Positions 1-7,543 are shown, counted from the stretch's first letter. The stretch is 20,541 nucleotides of DNA from an uncultured Collinsella sp. (GCA_900548255.1 URKH01000035.1:1-20541); one strand, 5' to 3'. The notes: generated by a model from the letters alone, not told the origin. Numbers and translations: made by a program.

Positions 1-2
1 GA

Positions 3-1808
3 TTTATCTTCGGTACCGACGATAAGGGTCGCGACATTCTGTCGCGCATGCTCTACGGTGGTCGTTACTCGCTGATTATCGGCTTTGGCGCCACTGCCAT
101 GGCTCTGGTCTGCGGCTCGGTCGTGGGCGCCCTTGCGGCGGTTTCGCGCAAGGCCGTTTCCGAGACGATCATGCGTATCCTGGACATCATCATGTCCATC
201 CCGGGCATCGCCCTCGCGGCCGTCTTCGTCTCCATCCTGGGCAACTCCGTGCCGTCGATCATCTTCGCCATCGGCTTTATGTACACTCCGCAGATTGCCC
301 GTATCGTGCGCGCCAACATCGTGTCCGAGTACGGCGAGGACTATGTCCGCGCGGTCATCGTTTCCGGCGCCAAGGCTCCGTGGATTTTGATCAAGCATGT
401 TCTGCGTAACTGCATCGCCCCGATCATGGTCTTCACCGTTACCCTGGTCGCCGACGCCATCATCTTCGAGGCCTCGCTGACCTTCATCGGCGCTGGTATC
501 CAGGAGCCCACCGCTACCTGGGGCAACATCCTCGCCGACGCCCGCGGCGGCGTGCTCGCCGGCCGTTGGTGGCAGGCGCTGTTCCCGGGCCTGGCCATCA
601 TGATCACCTGCCTGGCGCTCAACATCCTCTCCGAGGGCATTACCGACGCCATGGCCGCTGCTCCCTCCGCCGCCCTGGATCCGACCGATTCCTCCAAGCG
701 TCGCGAGGCCGACCTGCTGGTCTCCGACCCCGTTCGCGCCTACAAGGAGCAGGCCCAGTCCCTCTCCGCTCGCCTTGGCGCCCTGCGCGATGTCGAGCTC
801 AAGCGTGACGATCGCCATGTGCCCGACGAGTCTGTCGAACCGATTCTCTCGGTCCGTGACTTCTGCATTCAGTTTGAGCATCACGGCGATATCAACGTCG
901 TCGACCATGTCAACTTTGACGTCCGTCCTGGTCAGACCATGGGCCTGGTGGGCGAGTCCGGTTGCGGTAAGTCCATCACCACGCTGGCCATCATGGGCCT
1001 GACCGACGATGACGAACATCTTTCCGGCGAGGTCCTCTGGGAGGGCCGTGACCTGCTCAAGATGAGCAAGAAGGAGTGGTTCGGCCTGCGCGGTACCGAT
1101 ATCGCCATGGTCTATCAGGACGCCCTGTCCTCGCTCAACCCCTCCATGCTCATCTCTGCCCAGATGAAGCAGCTCACCAAGCGCGGCGGCACCCGCAGCG
1201 CCGAGGAACTCCTGGAGCTCGTGGGCCTCGACCCCAAGCGTACGCTCGAGAGCTACCCGCATGAGCTTTCCGGTGGCCAGCGTCAGCGTGTTCTGATCGC
1301 TATGGCCCTTACCCGCGACCCCAAGCTGGTCATCTGCGACGAGCCCACGACCGCCCTGGACGTTACCGTCCAGAAGCAGGTCATCAAGCTGCTCAACGAC
1401 CTTCAGGCCAAGCTCGGCTTTGCCATGATCTTCGTCTCGCATGACCTGGCGCTGGTCGCCGAGGTCGCCCATAACATCACGGTGATGTACGCCGGTCAGG
1501 TTATCGAGCAGGCGCCCACCAAGGAGCTGCTCACCAACCCGATCCACGAGTACACCCGCGGTCTTCTGGGTTCCGTCCTGTCCATCGAGAGCGGTTCGGG
1601 CCGCCTGCACCAGGTGCCCGGCGCCGTTCCGAGCCCGCGCGATTTCCCCAAGGGCGATCGCTTCGCGCCCCGCTCGAGCCATCCGCGTATTGGCCTGGAC
1701 ACCCGTCCGGTCTTCAAGCGCGTGCCCGGCACCGAGCACTTCTATTCCGAGCTCCCCGACGAGGTGCTCAAGGCAAATGGTTTGACCCCTCACGCGGAGG
1801 TGATGTAG
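3..1808 (+). CDS. Dpp-family ABC transporter permease-ATPase fusion protein (5' partial)
   Basis: This single reading frame joins an inner-membrane permease of the DppC/OppC type to a peptide-type ABC ATPase. It is open from the window edge; the first visible residues (FGTDDKGRDILSRM) are the family motif before the permease core, so the true start lies upstream and the ATG at 48 is internal. Visible residues 1 to about 215 are hydrophobic permease, including the GNILADARGG region after the EAA-loop segment. A charged linker of about 55 residues follows, then the ATPase: Walker A GESGCGKS at 317-324, LSGGQRQR from 422, Walker B ending in D446-E447, and the FVSHD H-loop. Normally these are two proteins. 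As I recall, the sialic-acid transporter SatABCD also contains a permease-ATPase fusion, and nan genes lie downstream, so sialic acid is a reasonable substrate guess. Family assignment is firm; the substrate is inferred. Confidence 0.9.
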   Translation, partial: FIFGTDDKGRDILSRMLYGGRYSLIIGFGATAMALVCGSVVGALAAVSRKAVSETIMRILDIIMSIPGIALAAVFVSILGNSVPSIIFAIGFMYTPQIARIVRANIVSEYGEDYVRAVIVSGAKAPWILIKHVLRNCIAPIMVFTVTLVADAIIFEASLTFIGAGIQEPTATWGNILADARGGVLAGRWWQALFPGLAIMITCLALNILSEGITDAMAAAPSAALDPTDSSKRREADLLVSDPVRAYKEQAQSLSARLGALRDVELKRDDRHVPDESVEPILSVRDFCIQFEHHGDINVVDHVNFDVRPGQTMGLVGESGCGKSITTLAIMGLTDDDEHLSGEVLWEGRDLLKMSKKEWFGLRGTDIAMVYQDALSSLNPSMLISAQMKQLTKRGGTRSAEELLELVGLDPKRTLESYPHELSGGQRQRVLIAMALTRDPKLVICDEPTTALDVTVQKQVIKLLNDLQAKLGFAMIFVSHDLALVAEVAHNITVMYAGQVIEQAPTKELLTNPIHEYTRGLLGSVLSIESGSGRLHQVPGAVPSPRDFPKGDRFAPRSSHPRIGLDTRPVFKRVPGTEHFYSELPDEVLKANGLTPHAEVM

Positions 1809-2636
1809 ATGAGCGAGACCGCAGTCAACGGCGTCGAGCCGATCATCTTCCTTGATGACGTCCACGTCACCTTTAGGACCCGTACCGGCTCGATTCTGCA
1901 CCCTAACCTGGTTCACGCCGTCCAGGGTGTAACGATTAGGCTCATGCCCGGTCAGACGATCGGCATCGTCGGCGAGTCCGGTTGCGGTAAGTCCACCACC
2001 GCCAACGTCATGTGCGGCCTGCAGGCCCCCACGAGCGGCAAGGTCTACTTTAAGGGCAAGGACGTTACCAAACGTACCGCCGAGGACCGTCGCCACATGG
2101 GTCGCGTCATCTCGGTCGTGTTCCAGAACCCGGCCACGGCACTCAACCCCCGCATGGTCGTTCGCGAGCAACTGCTCGATCCCATGCGCGTCCACAACCT
2201 GGGTACTGAGGCCGAGCAGGAGAAGCGCGTCAAGGAGCTCTTGGAGCTCACCGGTCTGCCCAGCTCCGCCGCCGAGGTTCTTCCCGGCCAGCTTTCGGGC
2301 GGCCAGCGCCAGCGCGTCGCAATTGCCCGTGCCCTGTCGCTGAACCCCGATGCCATCATTGCCGACGAGCCCACCTCGGCTCTGGACGTTTCGGTCCGCG
2401 CGCAGATTCTGAACCTGCTGACCGACCTTAAGAAGGAGCTCGGCCTGGCCATGGTGTTCATCAGCCATGACATCCAGACGGTCCGCTATATCTCTGACGA
2501 CATCATCGTTATGAATGGCGGCAAGATCGTCGAGCAGGGCGAGGCCAAGCAGGTCTTCCAGCACCCCCAGGACCCCTACACCAAGATGCTGCTCGGCGCT
2601 GCGCCGTCGCTGCTGCATCCCAAGCTCGGCGAGTAG
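1809..2636 (+). CDS. Dpp/Opp-family ABC transporter ATP-binding protein (second ATPase)
   Basis: This is the second nucleotide-binding subunit, the DppF/OppF-like partner of the upstream fusion protein; it would power import at the cytoplasmic face of the membrane. The start codon follows the upstream stop directly, and the ribosome binding site GGAGGTGA lies within the end of the previous gene, so the two are translationally coupled. The 275-residue protein has Walker A GESGCGKSTT, a Q-loop in VFQNPATALNPR, signature LSGGQRQRVAIARAL, Walker B with DEPTSALDVS, and H-loop FISHD. It ends soon after the DPYTKMLLGA segment typical of the family, which makes it somewhat shorter than most OppF proteins (about 310-330). 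The window holds no substrate-binding protein or B-type permease for this transporter; they presumably lie upstream. Confidence 0.92.
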   Translation: MSETAVNGVEPIIFLDDVHVTFRTRTGSILHPNLVHAVQGVTIRLMPGQTIGIVGESGCGKSTTANVMCGLQAPTSGKVYFKGKDVTKRTAEDRRHMGRVISVVFQNPATALNPRMVVREQLLDPMRVHNLGTEAEQEKRVKELLELTGLPSSAAEVLPGQLSGGQRQRVAIARALSLNPDAIIADEPTSALDVSVRAQILNLLTDLKKELGLAMVFISHDIQTVRYISDDIIVMNGGKIVEQGEAKQVFQHPQDPYTKMLLGAAPSLLHPKLGE

Positions 2637-2652
2637 CCTCGCTTTCCCTCCC

Positions 2653-2680
2653 GTGCGCCCGGTTCCCTTGCCGGGCGCAC
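2653..2680 (+). terminator. Strong intergenic hairpin between transporter and esterase genes
   Basis: A perfect 10-bp GC-rich stem (GTGCGCCCGG with CCGGGCGCAC) encloses an 8-nt loop, 16 nt after the stop codon of the second ATPase. No T-run follows, so it is not a classical intrinsic terminator. It may protect the 3' end of the transporter message or partly attenuate transcription into the esterase genes. Confidence 0.55.
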
Positions 2681-2716
2681 CTCCGTTGCGATTTCGAAAG
2701 GTTGGGTTCACGAGCC

Positions 2717-3694
2717 ATGCCAAGTGCTCAGGAGCTACAACATCAATTTGGTGAATATCGAGGCGCCATGCCCCGTCCATCAGATTTCGATCTCTTTTGG
2801 AATGACCGCATGGCCGAGGCCGATGCCGTCGAGCTCGACTATGCGATCGAGGCGGCATCGGTCACCGATGCCGTGACCTGCCAGCTTTTCGACCTCTGGT
2901 ATACCGGCATGTGTGGCGCTCGCCTGCATGCCAAGTACCTTAAACCCGTCTCGGACGAGCCCGTGCCATTGGTACTTCAGTTCCATGGGTATCCGGGTGC
3001 AAGCCGCAGCTGGTTTGAGCAGGCGTCGTTTGCGGGCATGGGCATGGCACTCATCGCCCTCGACTGCCCCGGCCAAGGAGGTCCCTCCGAGGACATTGGT
3101 GGATTTGAGGGCACAACGGTCGCGGGCCATATCGTCGCCGGTATCGACGGTGATCCGGCCAACCTCTACTATGTCCGCTTGCACCAAGATATTCGCATCC
3201 TGTGCCGCATCGTTCGCGAGCTCGAGGGCATCGATCTTGCCCGTGTGTTTGTGAACGGCGCGTCGCAGGGTGGCGGTTTGGGCATTGCGACCTGTGCACT
3301 TAACAGCGAGCTTATCAATCGCGCCGCCATCCTCTATCCCTTCCTGTCGGATTTCCGCCTGGTCTGGGATTTGGATGCCGACGACATTGCCTACGAGGGC
3401 CTGCGCTATTGGTCTCGCTGGTTTGACGAGGACTCGACTCGTATCGACGAAGCCTATGCCAAGCTGGCGTACTTCGATTCCAAGAACTTTGCCCCTATGG
3501 TCAAATGCCCCGTGCTGTTTGGCACCGGCACAGCCGATACCGTCTGTCCGCCAGCGACGCAGTTTGCGGTCTATAACAACCTGACCTGTGAAAAGCGTCA
3601 TGAGTTCTTTGAAGGCTTTGGCCACGAGGAGATTCAGGATTTTGACGATCTGATCATTCCGTTTTTCTGCAAGGGAGGGAAGGCTCATGTCTAA
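2717..3694 (+). CDS. AXE1-family acetylesterase (cephalosporin-C deacetylase / acetylxylan esterase type), catalytically intact
   Basis: This is a 325-residue serine esterase of the alpha/beta-hydrolase AXE1 family, whose members remove acetyl groups from small sugars and related compounds. The triad is visible at the usual places: Ser183 in GASQGG, Asp274 in GTADT and His303 in GFGHEE. The oxyanion elements are HGYPG with Tyr92 and Gln184 after the serine. The PSDFDLFW segment near the N-terminus is also typical. I chose the ATG at 2717 because the family N-terminus fits it. An in-frame TTG at 2702 has the GAAAGG sequence too close, and the spacing for 2717 is long, so the start is not certain. 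No signal peptide is seen, so the enzyme is cytoplasmic. Next to nan-type genes, deacetylation of imported O-acetylated sialic acid or a related amino sugar is a plausible role, but the substrate is inferred. Confidence 0.88.
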   Translation: MPSAQELQHQFGEYRGAMPRPSDFDLFWNDRMAEADAVELDYAIEAASVTDAVTCQLFDLWYTGMCGARLHAKYLKPVSDEPVPLVLQFHGYPGASRSWFEQASFAGMGMALIALDCPGQGGPSEDIGGFEGTTVAGHIVAGIDGDPANLYYVRLHQDIRILCRIVRELEGIDLARVFVNGASQGGGLGIATCALNSELINRAAILYPFLSDFRLVWDLDADDIAYEGLRYWSRWFDEDSTRIDEAYAKLAYFDSKNFAPMVKCPVLFGTGTADTVCPPATQFAVYNNLTCEKRHEFFEGFGHEEIQDFDDLIIPFFCKGGKAHV

Positions 3695-4538
3695 GTGCGA
3701 GAGCAATGTCGGCGAGCTGATTGTCCCCGACCTTGTGGGGATTCCCGGAACGGTTTCGTCAAGGCTCTCTGAATATCGGGACTGGCACGGTGATGTTCAG
3801 GCAGATGTTTCTGATTTGGAGACATGTGCTATGGATCTTGAGATTCAAGGCCTGGCCATTACGGCGATCGATTTCGCCAATCCGTATGCCCGCTACTCCG
3901 AGGTTTCCTTTGAGCTTGGTGGCGATGTGGTCCACGCACGTTTGATCGAGCCTGCCGGTCGCGCCCGAGCATCCGAGCTTGTGCCGCTATGTCTGATGTT
4001 TCACGACATCGACCGACCCGTGCGGGGATGGCATCACATGACGAGGTTTGCGGCCATGGGATATGCCGTGCTTGCGCTGGACGATGAGGCGATTGGACCC
4101 AGCGATCTGCGGCAGGGGATTACCTCGCCCGCTTTTGTCAGGCGCGTCCGTTGGGGCTGCGCGTTGGCGGAGGTCGCGCGCAATCTTGATGGCATGGACC
4201 CCGAACGCATCTTTGCATGGGGCGAGGGTCTTGGCGGCGGAGTCGCGCTGGCGGTTTCTGCTCTGGACGAGCGGGGCCTCGCCCGCACGGCGGTTGCCAA
4301 TCCGCTTCCTGGCGGCCTCGAGGTGCTGTCGTCTCGGGTGCGCGGATCGGTGCTCATGGGCACATCGCTTATGGATACCGTGAGCGATCCCAAGGATCAG
4401 TTTGCCGTATTCAACGGTCTTGAGTGTGACCGGAGGCATATCATCTATGCAAAATACGCTCACGAGCGCATCAATGCGTTCGAAAACGAAGTCGTAGACT
4501 ATTTTAACCAAACGTTCTACTCGTGTTCTTTGGCCTAG
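3687..4538 (+). CDS. Degenerate AXE1-family esterase paralogue, probable pseudoenzyme
   Basis: This 283-residue protein is a diverged tandem copy of the preceding esterase. Its ATG overlaps the upstream gene's end by 8 nt and has a good ribosome binding site (GGGAGG), so it is co-translated. Alignment by eye is clear in the core: VPLCLMFH against VPLVLQFH, LALDDEAIGPSD against IALDCPGQGGPSED, and QFAVFNGLECDRRH against QFAVYNNLTCEKRH. The nucleophile motif GASQGG is replaced by GEGLGG, so Ser183 becomes Gly181 and Gln184 becomes Leu182. The oxyanion Tyr92 becomes Ile108 in HDID. Asp230 and His259 of the triad remain. The stretch between nucleophile and Asp is 42 residues shorter, which equals the length difference between the two proteins. 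The frame is open and well translated, so it does not look like a decaying pseudogene. A binding, regulatory or heteromer-forming role is possible; its function is unknown. Confidence 0.82.
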   Translation: MSKCESNVGELIVPDLVGIPGTVSSRLSEYRDWHGDVQADVSDLETCAMDLEIQGLAITAIDFANPYARYSEVSFELGGDVVHARLIEPAGRARASELVPLCLMFHDIDRPVRGWHHMTRFAAMGYAVLALDDEAIGPSDLRQGITSPAFVRRVRWGCALAEVARNLDGMDPERIFAWGEGLGGGVALAVSALDERGLARTAVANPLPGGLEVLSSRVRGSVLMGTSLMDTVSDPKDQFAVFNGLECDRRHIIYAKYAHERINAFENEVVDYFNQTFYSCSLA

Positions 4539-4606
4539 ACGGCCTGGACACTGCCAACAAGAGTGGGTGGCATAGGGCCGCCCGCCAGACAACTAAGGAG
4601 ATTCTT

Positions 4607-5527
4607 GTGGCAACTCAGAAATTCACCGGCGTTATCCCTCCCGTCGTTGTTCCCGATACCGAAGATCATCAGCTCGATGTTGCCTCCTTTGAGCGCAGCA
4701 TCAACCGCATGATCGATGCCGGCGTCGATGGCCTGTTCTTCTTGGGCTCTTCGGGTGAGGTCGTTTTCTCCACCGACGAGCGTCGTCGCCAGATCATCGC
4801 CGAGGCCGTCCGCATCGTCGACCACCGCGTGCCTGTTCTGGTCGGCATCATCGATACCGAGACCGAGCGCATGATTGAGCACGGCAAGGTCGCTCAGGAG
4901 CTGGGCGCCGATGCCCTCGTCGCCACCTGCCCGTTCTATGCCCTGCAGGGCATGACCGAGGTCGAGGAGCACTTCCGCATCCTGCACGAGGAGCTTGACC
5001 TGCCCATCTTTGCCTATGACATTCCCGTCTGCGTTCACACCAAGCTCCCCTGGAAGCTCCTTGCCAAGCTCGGCGCCGAGGGCGTCCTTGCTGGCGTCAA
5101 GGATTCCTCGGGTGATGACATCTCGTTCCGCTACCTCGTTCAGGAGAACGAGAAGAACGGCCATCCGATGAGCATCCTCACCGGTCACGAGGTTGTCGTC
5201 GACGGCGCTTACCTCGGTGGCGCCGACGGTTCTGTCCCGGGCCTTGCCAACGTTGAGCCCGAGGGCTACGTGCGCCAGTGGAAGGCCGCTCAGGCCGGTG
5301 ACTGGGCTACCGTCAAGGCCGAGCAGGATCGCCTCAACGAGATCTCCCACATCTGGGATGTCACCTCGGGCGTCCAGGGCTATGCCGGTGGCGTCGGCGC
5401 CTTCAAGACCGCTATGAACCTCATGGGCATCTTCGACAGCCCGACCATGCCGCGCCCGGTGAAGGCCATGACCGGCGAGAACGTCGAGGCGATTAGGAAG
5501 GTCCTTCAGGACAACGGTCTCCTGTAA
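4607..5527 (+). CDS. nanA: N-acetylneuraminate lyase-like protein (DHDPS/NAL aldolase family)
   Basis: This 306-residue TIM-barrel class I aldolase would cleave N-acetylneuraminate to N-acetylmannosamine and pyruvate in the cytoplasm. The GTG start at 4607 is supported by AAGGAG six bases upstream; the longer frame from 4523 has no such support. Visible motifs are GSSGE (from residue 47), Tyr137 in FAYDIPV and the Schiff-base lysine Lys165 in GVKDSSGD. Both numbers match those of E. coli NanA. The motif flanks are generic for the family, so a related aldolase or a dihydrodipicolinate synthase cannot be excluded from sequence alone. The ManNAc kinase candidate and nanE that follow make the lyase role most likely. 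A 68-nt spacer separates it from the esterase pair. Confidence 0.78.
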   Translation: MATQKFTGVIPPVVVPDTEDHQLDVASFERSINRMIDAGVDGLFFLGSSGEVVFSTDERRRQIIAEAVRIVDHRVPVLVGIIDTETERMIEHGKVAQELGADALVATCPFYALQGMTEVEEHFRILHEELDLPIFAYDIPVCVHTKLPWKLLAKLGAEGVLAGVKDSSGDDISFRYLVQENEKNGHPMSILTGHEVVVDGAYLGGADGSVPGLANVEPEGYVRQWKAAQAGDWATVKAEQDRLNEISHIWDVTSGVQGYAGGVGAFKTAMNLMGIFDSPTMPRPVKAMTGENVEAIRKVLQDNGLL

Positions 5528-5558
5528 AGCTTTCCCAGGCACCCGACCTCGCACCTCA

Positions 5559-5600
5559 ACCGTGTGGCCATGACCCATTAGGTCAATGGCCACACGGTTT
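5559..5600 (+). terminator. Inverted repeat after the nanA-like gene, probable terminator
   Basis: Arms ACCGTGTGGCCATGACC (5559-5575) and GGTCAATGGCCACACGGT (5581-5598) pair over 17 bp with one bulged base and a 5-nt loop. Only a short T-run (TTT) follows. It lies 31 nt beyond the lyase stop and probably ends or weakens the upstream transcript, so the kinase gene may have its own promoter. Confidence 0.6.
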
Positions 5601-5699
5601 CTCGGCGATCTCGGACACCTGGAAAACCTTTACTGCGCTGTGACGGCTAGCCTGACGGCGCATTTCCTGTAGTTGTTTTTATCTCCGAAGGAGAGCGAC

Positions 5700-6665
5700 A
5701 TGGAGAACAAGTACGTCTGCTCTGTCGATATCGGCGGAACTAAAATTGCGACTGCCATCATGGAGTACCCGGCTGACGGTAGTGTGCCCCATCCCGTTTT
5801 TGAGGCCGAGGTTCCCACAGAGGCCCAAGAGGGCGGCGAGGCCGTCTTCCAGCGTATCGAGGCGTCTATCAAGGCCGCTCTTGAGGCGAATCCCGATGTC
5901 GAGGTTCTCGGTGTCGGTATCGGTGCCGCAGGCGTCGTCGATCCCAAGACGGGCGCCATTGCGTATGCCAATGAGATCATGCCCGGCTGGTCCGGCGTTC
6001 AGTTGGGGCCGCGTCTGCGCGAGGACCTTGGTCTTCCCGTTGCCGTTGTGGGCGACGTGCAGGCTCATGCTCTGGGCGAGGCCCACTGGGGTGTCGGCAA
6101 GGGCAAGTTCTCCGTCTTGTGTCTTGGCATCGGTACGGGTATCGGCGGCGCATATGTCGAGAACGGCCGCGTGATGCAGGGCTTCCATGGTGCTGCTGGC
6201 CATATGGGCCACATCGAGTGCTCGGCTGCCGTCGGCATTCCCTGCGCCTGCGGGCGTTCCGGCCATCTGGAGTCGGTTGCTTCGGGCACTTCCATTGGTC
6301 GTATGTACGATGAGCGCTTTGGCCACGTCGACCCCAGCCGTCCTTCGGTCGGTCGCGATGTGAACGACCTGTGCCGTGCAGGCGACGCAAAGGCGACCGA
6401 GGTCATCCATGATGCCGGCTTTGCGCTGGGTGCCAGCTTGGGCTCGCTCGCTAACATCCTGGACCCTGAGGTCATCGTGCTTTCGGGCGGCGTGATTCAC
6501 CAAGGTCCCGATTGGCGTTCGCAGACGTGGAAGGATTCGGTGCACGAGGGCTATGCCAGCCAGGCGCTCGATCCGCTTCAGGACACGCCGATCCTCATCG
6601 GTTCTCTGGAGGGCGATGCTCCGCTCATCGGTGCCGCCGAACACCTTCTTGCGTCGTTGAAGTAA
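5700..6665 (+). CDS. nanK: ROK-family sugar kinase, probable N-acetylmannosamine kinase
   Basis: A 321-residue ROK kinase that likely uses ATP to make ManNAc-6-phosphate from the lyase product. The ATG at 5700 has GAAGGAGAG just upstream. Visible motifs are the phosphate-binding DIGGTK at 10-15, GIGAAGVVD, the presumed catalytic Asp119 in GDVQAHALGE, and GIGTGIGGA. The zinc region carries two departures from the textbook pattern. ExGH is HMGH (His168 to His171), and CxCGxxGCxE is CACGRSGHLE, so the third cysteine is His189. I recall similar HxGH and GHLE variants in other actinobacterial ROK proteins, so this is probably a subfamily trait. The absence of an N-terminal helix-turn-helix argues against a ROK repressor. 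Sugar specificity is inferred from nanE and the nanA-like gene; glucokinase or another hexose kinase is the alternative. Confidence 0.8.
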   Translation: MENKYVCSVDIGGTKIATAIMEYPADGSVPHPVFEAEVPTEAQEGGEAVFQRIEASIKAALEANPDVEVLGVGIGAAGVVDPKTGAIAYANEIMPGWSGVQLGPRLREDLGLPVAVVGDVQAHALGEAHWGVGKGKFSVLCLGIGTGIGGAYVENGRVMQGFHGAAGHMGHIECSAAVGIPCACGRSGHLESVASGTSIGRMYDERFGHVDPSRPSVGRDVNDLCRAGDAKATEVIHDAGFALGASLGSLANILDPEVIVLSGGVIHQGPDWRSQTWKDSVHEGYASQALDPLQDTPILIGSLEGDAPLIGAAEHLLASLK

Positions 6666-6682
6666 ACATAACTACCAAGTGC

Positions 6683-6780
6683 GCCTTCTGAGGTGCCGCA
6701 GATTGACGTGAAAGAGGAGCGAAGCGTACTTCGGTACGCGAGCGACGGTTTGAACGTCAAGGTGCGGTGTCTCAGAAGGC
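6683..6780 (+). repeat. 98-nt near-symmetric inverted repeat with C(UUCG)G cap in the nanE leader
   Basis: Two 47-nt arms surround a TTCG loop. From the outside in they pair as GCCTTCTGAG, three G-U wobbles, CCGCA, a two-base mismatch, TTGACGT/ACGTCAA, a loosely paired 14-nt stretch, and GCGTAC/GTACGC closing on C(UUCG)G at 6729-6734. The right arm is followed by TGTTTTG. The element fills most of the 140-nt gap between the kinase and nanE. It could be an attenuator, an mRNA-stabilising structure or a member of a dispersed palindromic repeat family. Confidence 0.8.
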
Positions 6781-6805
6781 TGTTTTGAGAAAGGTTGAGT
6801 CGAAC

Positions 6806-7492
6806 ATGACCGTTGATCCTTTGATCCAGTCCCTAAAGGGCAAGCTCGTCGTGAGCGTTCAGGCGTATATGGGCGAGCCGCTTCGTACGCCCGAGACCAT
6901 GGCTCAAATGTCTCGCGCTTGCGAGCTTGGCGGCGCCGCCGCCATTCGCTGTCAGGGCCTTGCCGACATTGCCGCTATTAAGGGTCGCTGTGAGGTTCCC
7001 GTCATCGGCCTGTGGAAGGATGGACACGAGGGCGTTTACATCACGCCGACGCTGCGTCACGCTCGCGCCTGCGTTGCTGCCGGTGCCGATATCGTGGCGA
7101 TCGACGCCACCGATCGTCCGCGTCCCGATGGCAAGACCGTCGAGGATACCTTCCGCCCGCTGCACGAGGAGGGCGTGCTCCTGATGGCGGATTGTGCCAC
7201 CATCGAGGACATTCGCCGTGCGGTTGATATGGGCTTTGACCTGGTATCCACCACGCTTTCTCACGGCGTCGCCGCCATCGACTGCACCATGGCCGATGGC
7301 CCCGACCTGCCACTCCTGCGTCAGGCGACCGAGGAATTCCCCGGTCTTCCCATCATCTGCGAGGGCCGCGTGCACACGCCCGAGGAGGCTCGCGCTGCGA
7401 TCGATGCTGGCGCCTGGGCCGTTGTCGTCGGCACCGCCATCACGCACCCCACGAGTATTACGAGTTGGTTCAAGGCTGCGCTTGAGGCGTAA
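6806..7492 (+). CDS. nanE: N-acetylmannosamine-6-phosphate 2-epimerase
   Basis: NanE converts ManNAc-6-phosphate to GlcNAc-6-phosphate, the step that feeds sialic acid into amino-sugar catabolism. The 228-residue TIM-barrel protein shows the family motifs AAIRCQG, GLWK with Lys71, YITPT, AIDATDRPRP, CEGRVHTPEEA with Glu186, and the phosphate-binding VVVGTAITHP near the C-terminus. Lys71 and Glu186 correspond by motif to the catalytic pair of characterised NanE proteins. I chose the ATG at 6806, preceded by GAGAAAGG, over the in-frame GTG at 6767, which lies within the arm of the upstream inverted repeat. It is the most specific marker that this cluster handles sialic acid or ManNAc. NagA and NagB, needed for the next steps, are not in the window. 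Confidence 0.95.
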   Translation: MTVDPLIQSLKGKLVVSVQAYMGEPLRTPETMAQMSRACELGGAAAIRCQGLADIAAIKGRCEVPVIGLWKDGHEGVYITPTLRHARACVAAGADIVAIDATDRPRPDGKTVEDTFRPLHEEGVLLMADCATIEDIRRAVDMGFDLVSTTLSHGVAAIDCTMADGPDLPLLRQATEEFPGLPIICEGRVHTPEEARAAIDAGAWAVVVGTAITHPTSITSWFKAALEA

Positions 7493-7519
7493 GACAGGCC
7501 TCGTATCCGCTCGGGGCGG

Positions 7520-7525
7520 TATACT
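7520..7525 (+). promoter_or_regulatory. Candidate -10 box upstream of rapZ
   Basis: TATACT matches the -10 consensus at five of six positions in the 101-nt nanE-rapZ gap. I could not find a convincing -35 box at 16-18 nt. If it is used, the transcript would begin just before the hairpin at 7544. Confidence 0.25.
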
Positions 7526-7543
7526 CAATATAGGCAATTGACC

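Noticed and set aside
4523..4606. A 28-residue N-terminal extension of the lyase starting at GTG 4523
   Set aside because: It overlaps the end of the preceding gene, has no ribosome binding site and does not resemble the family. The GTG at 4607 has AAGGAG at ideal spacing and gives the expected Tyr137/Lys165 numbering.
5641..5659. Two TGACGGC copies 12 nt apart before the kinase gene as an operator
   Set aside because: The repeats are only 7 bases, such matches are common in GC-rich DNA, and no other site in the window supports them.
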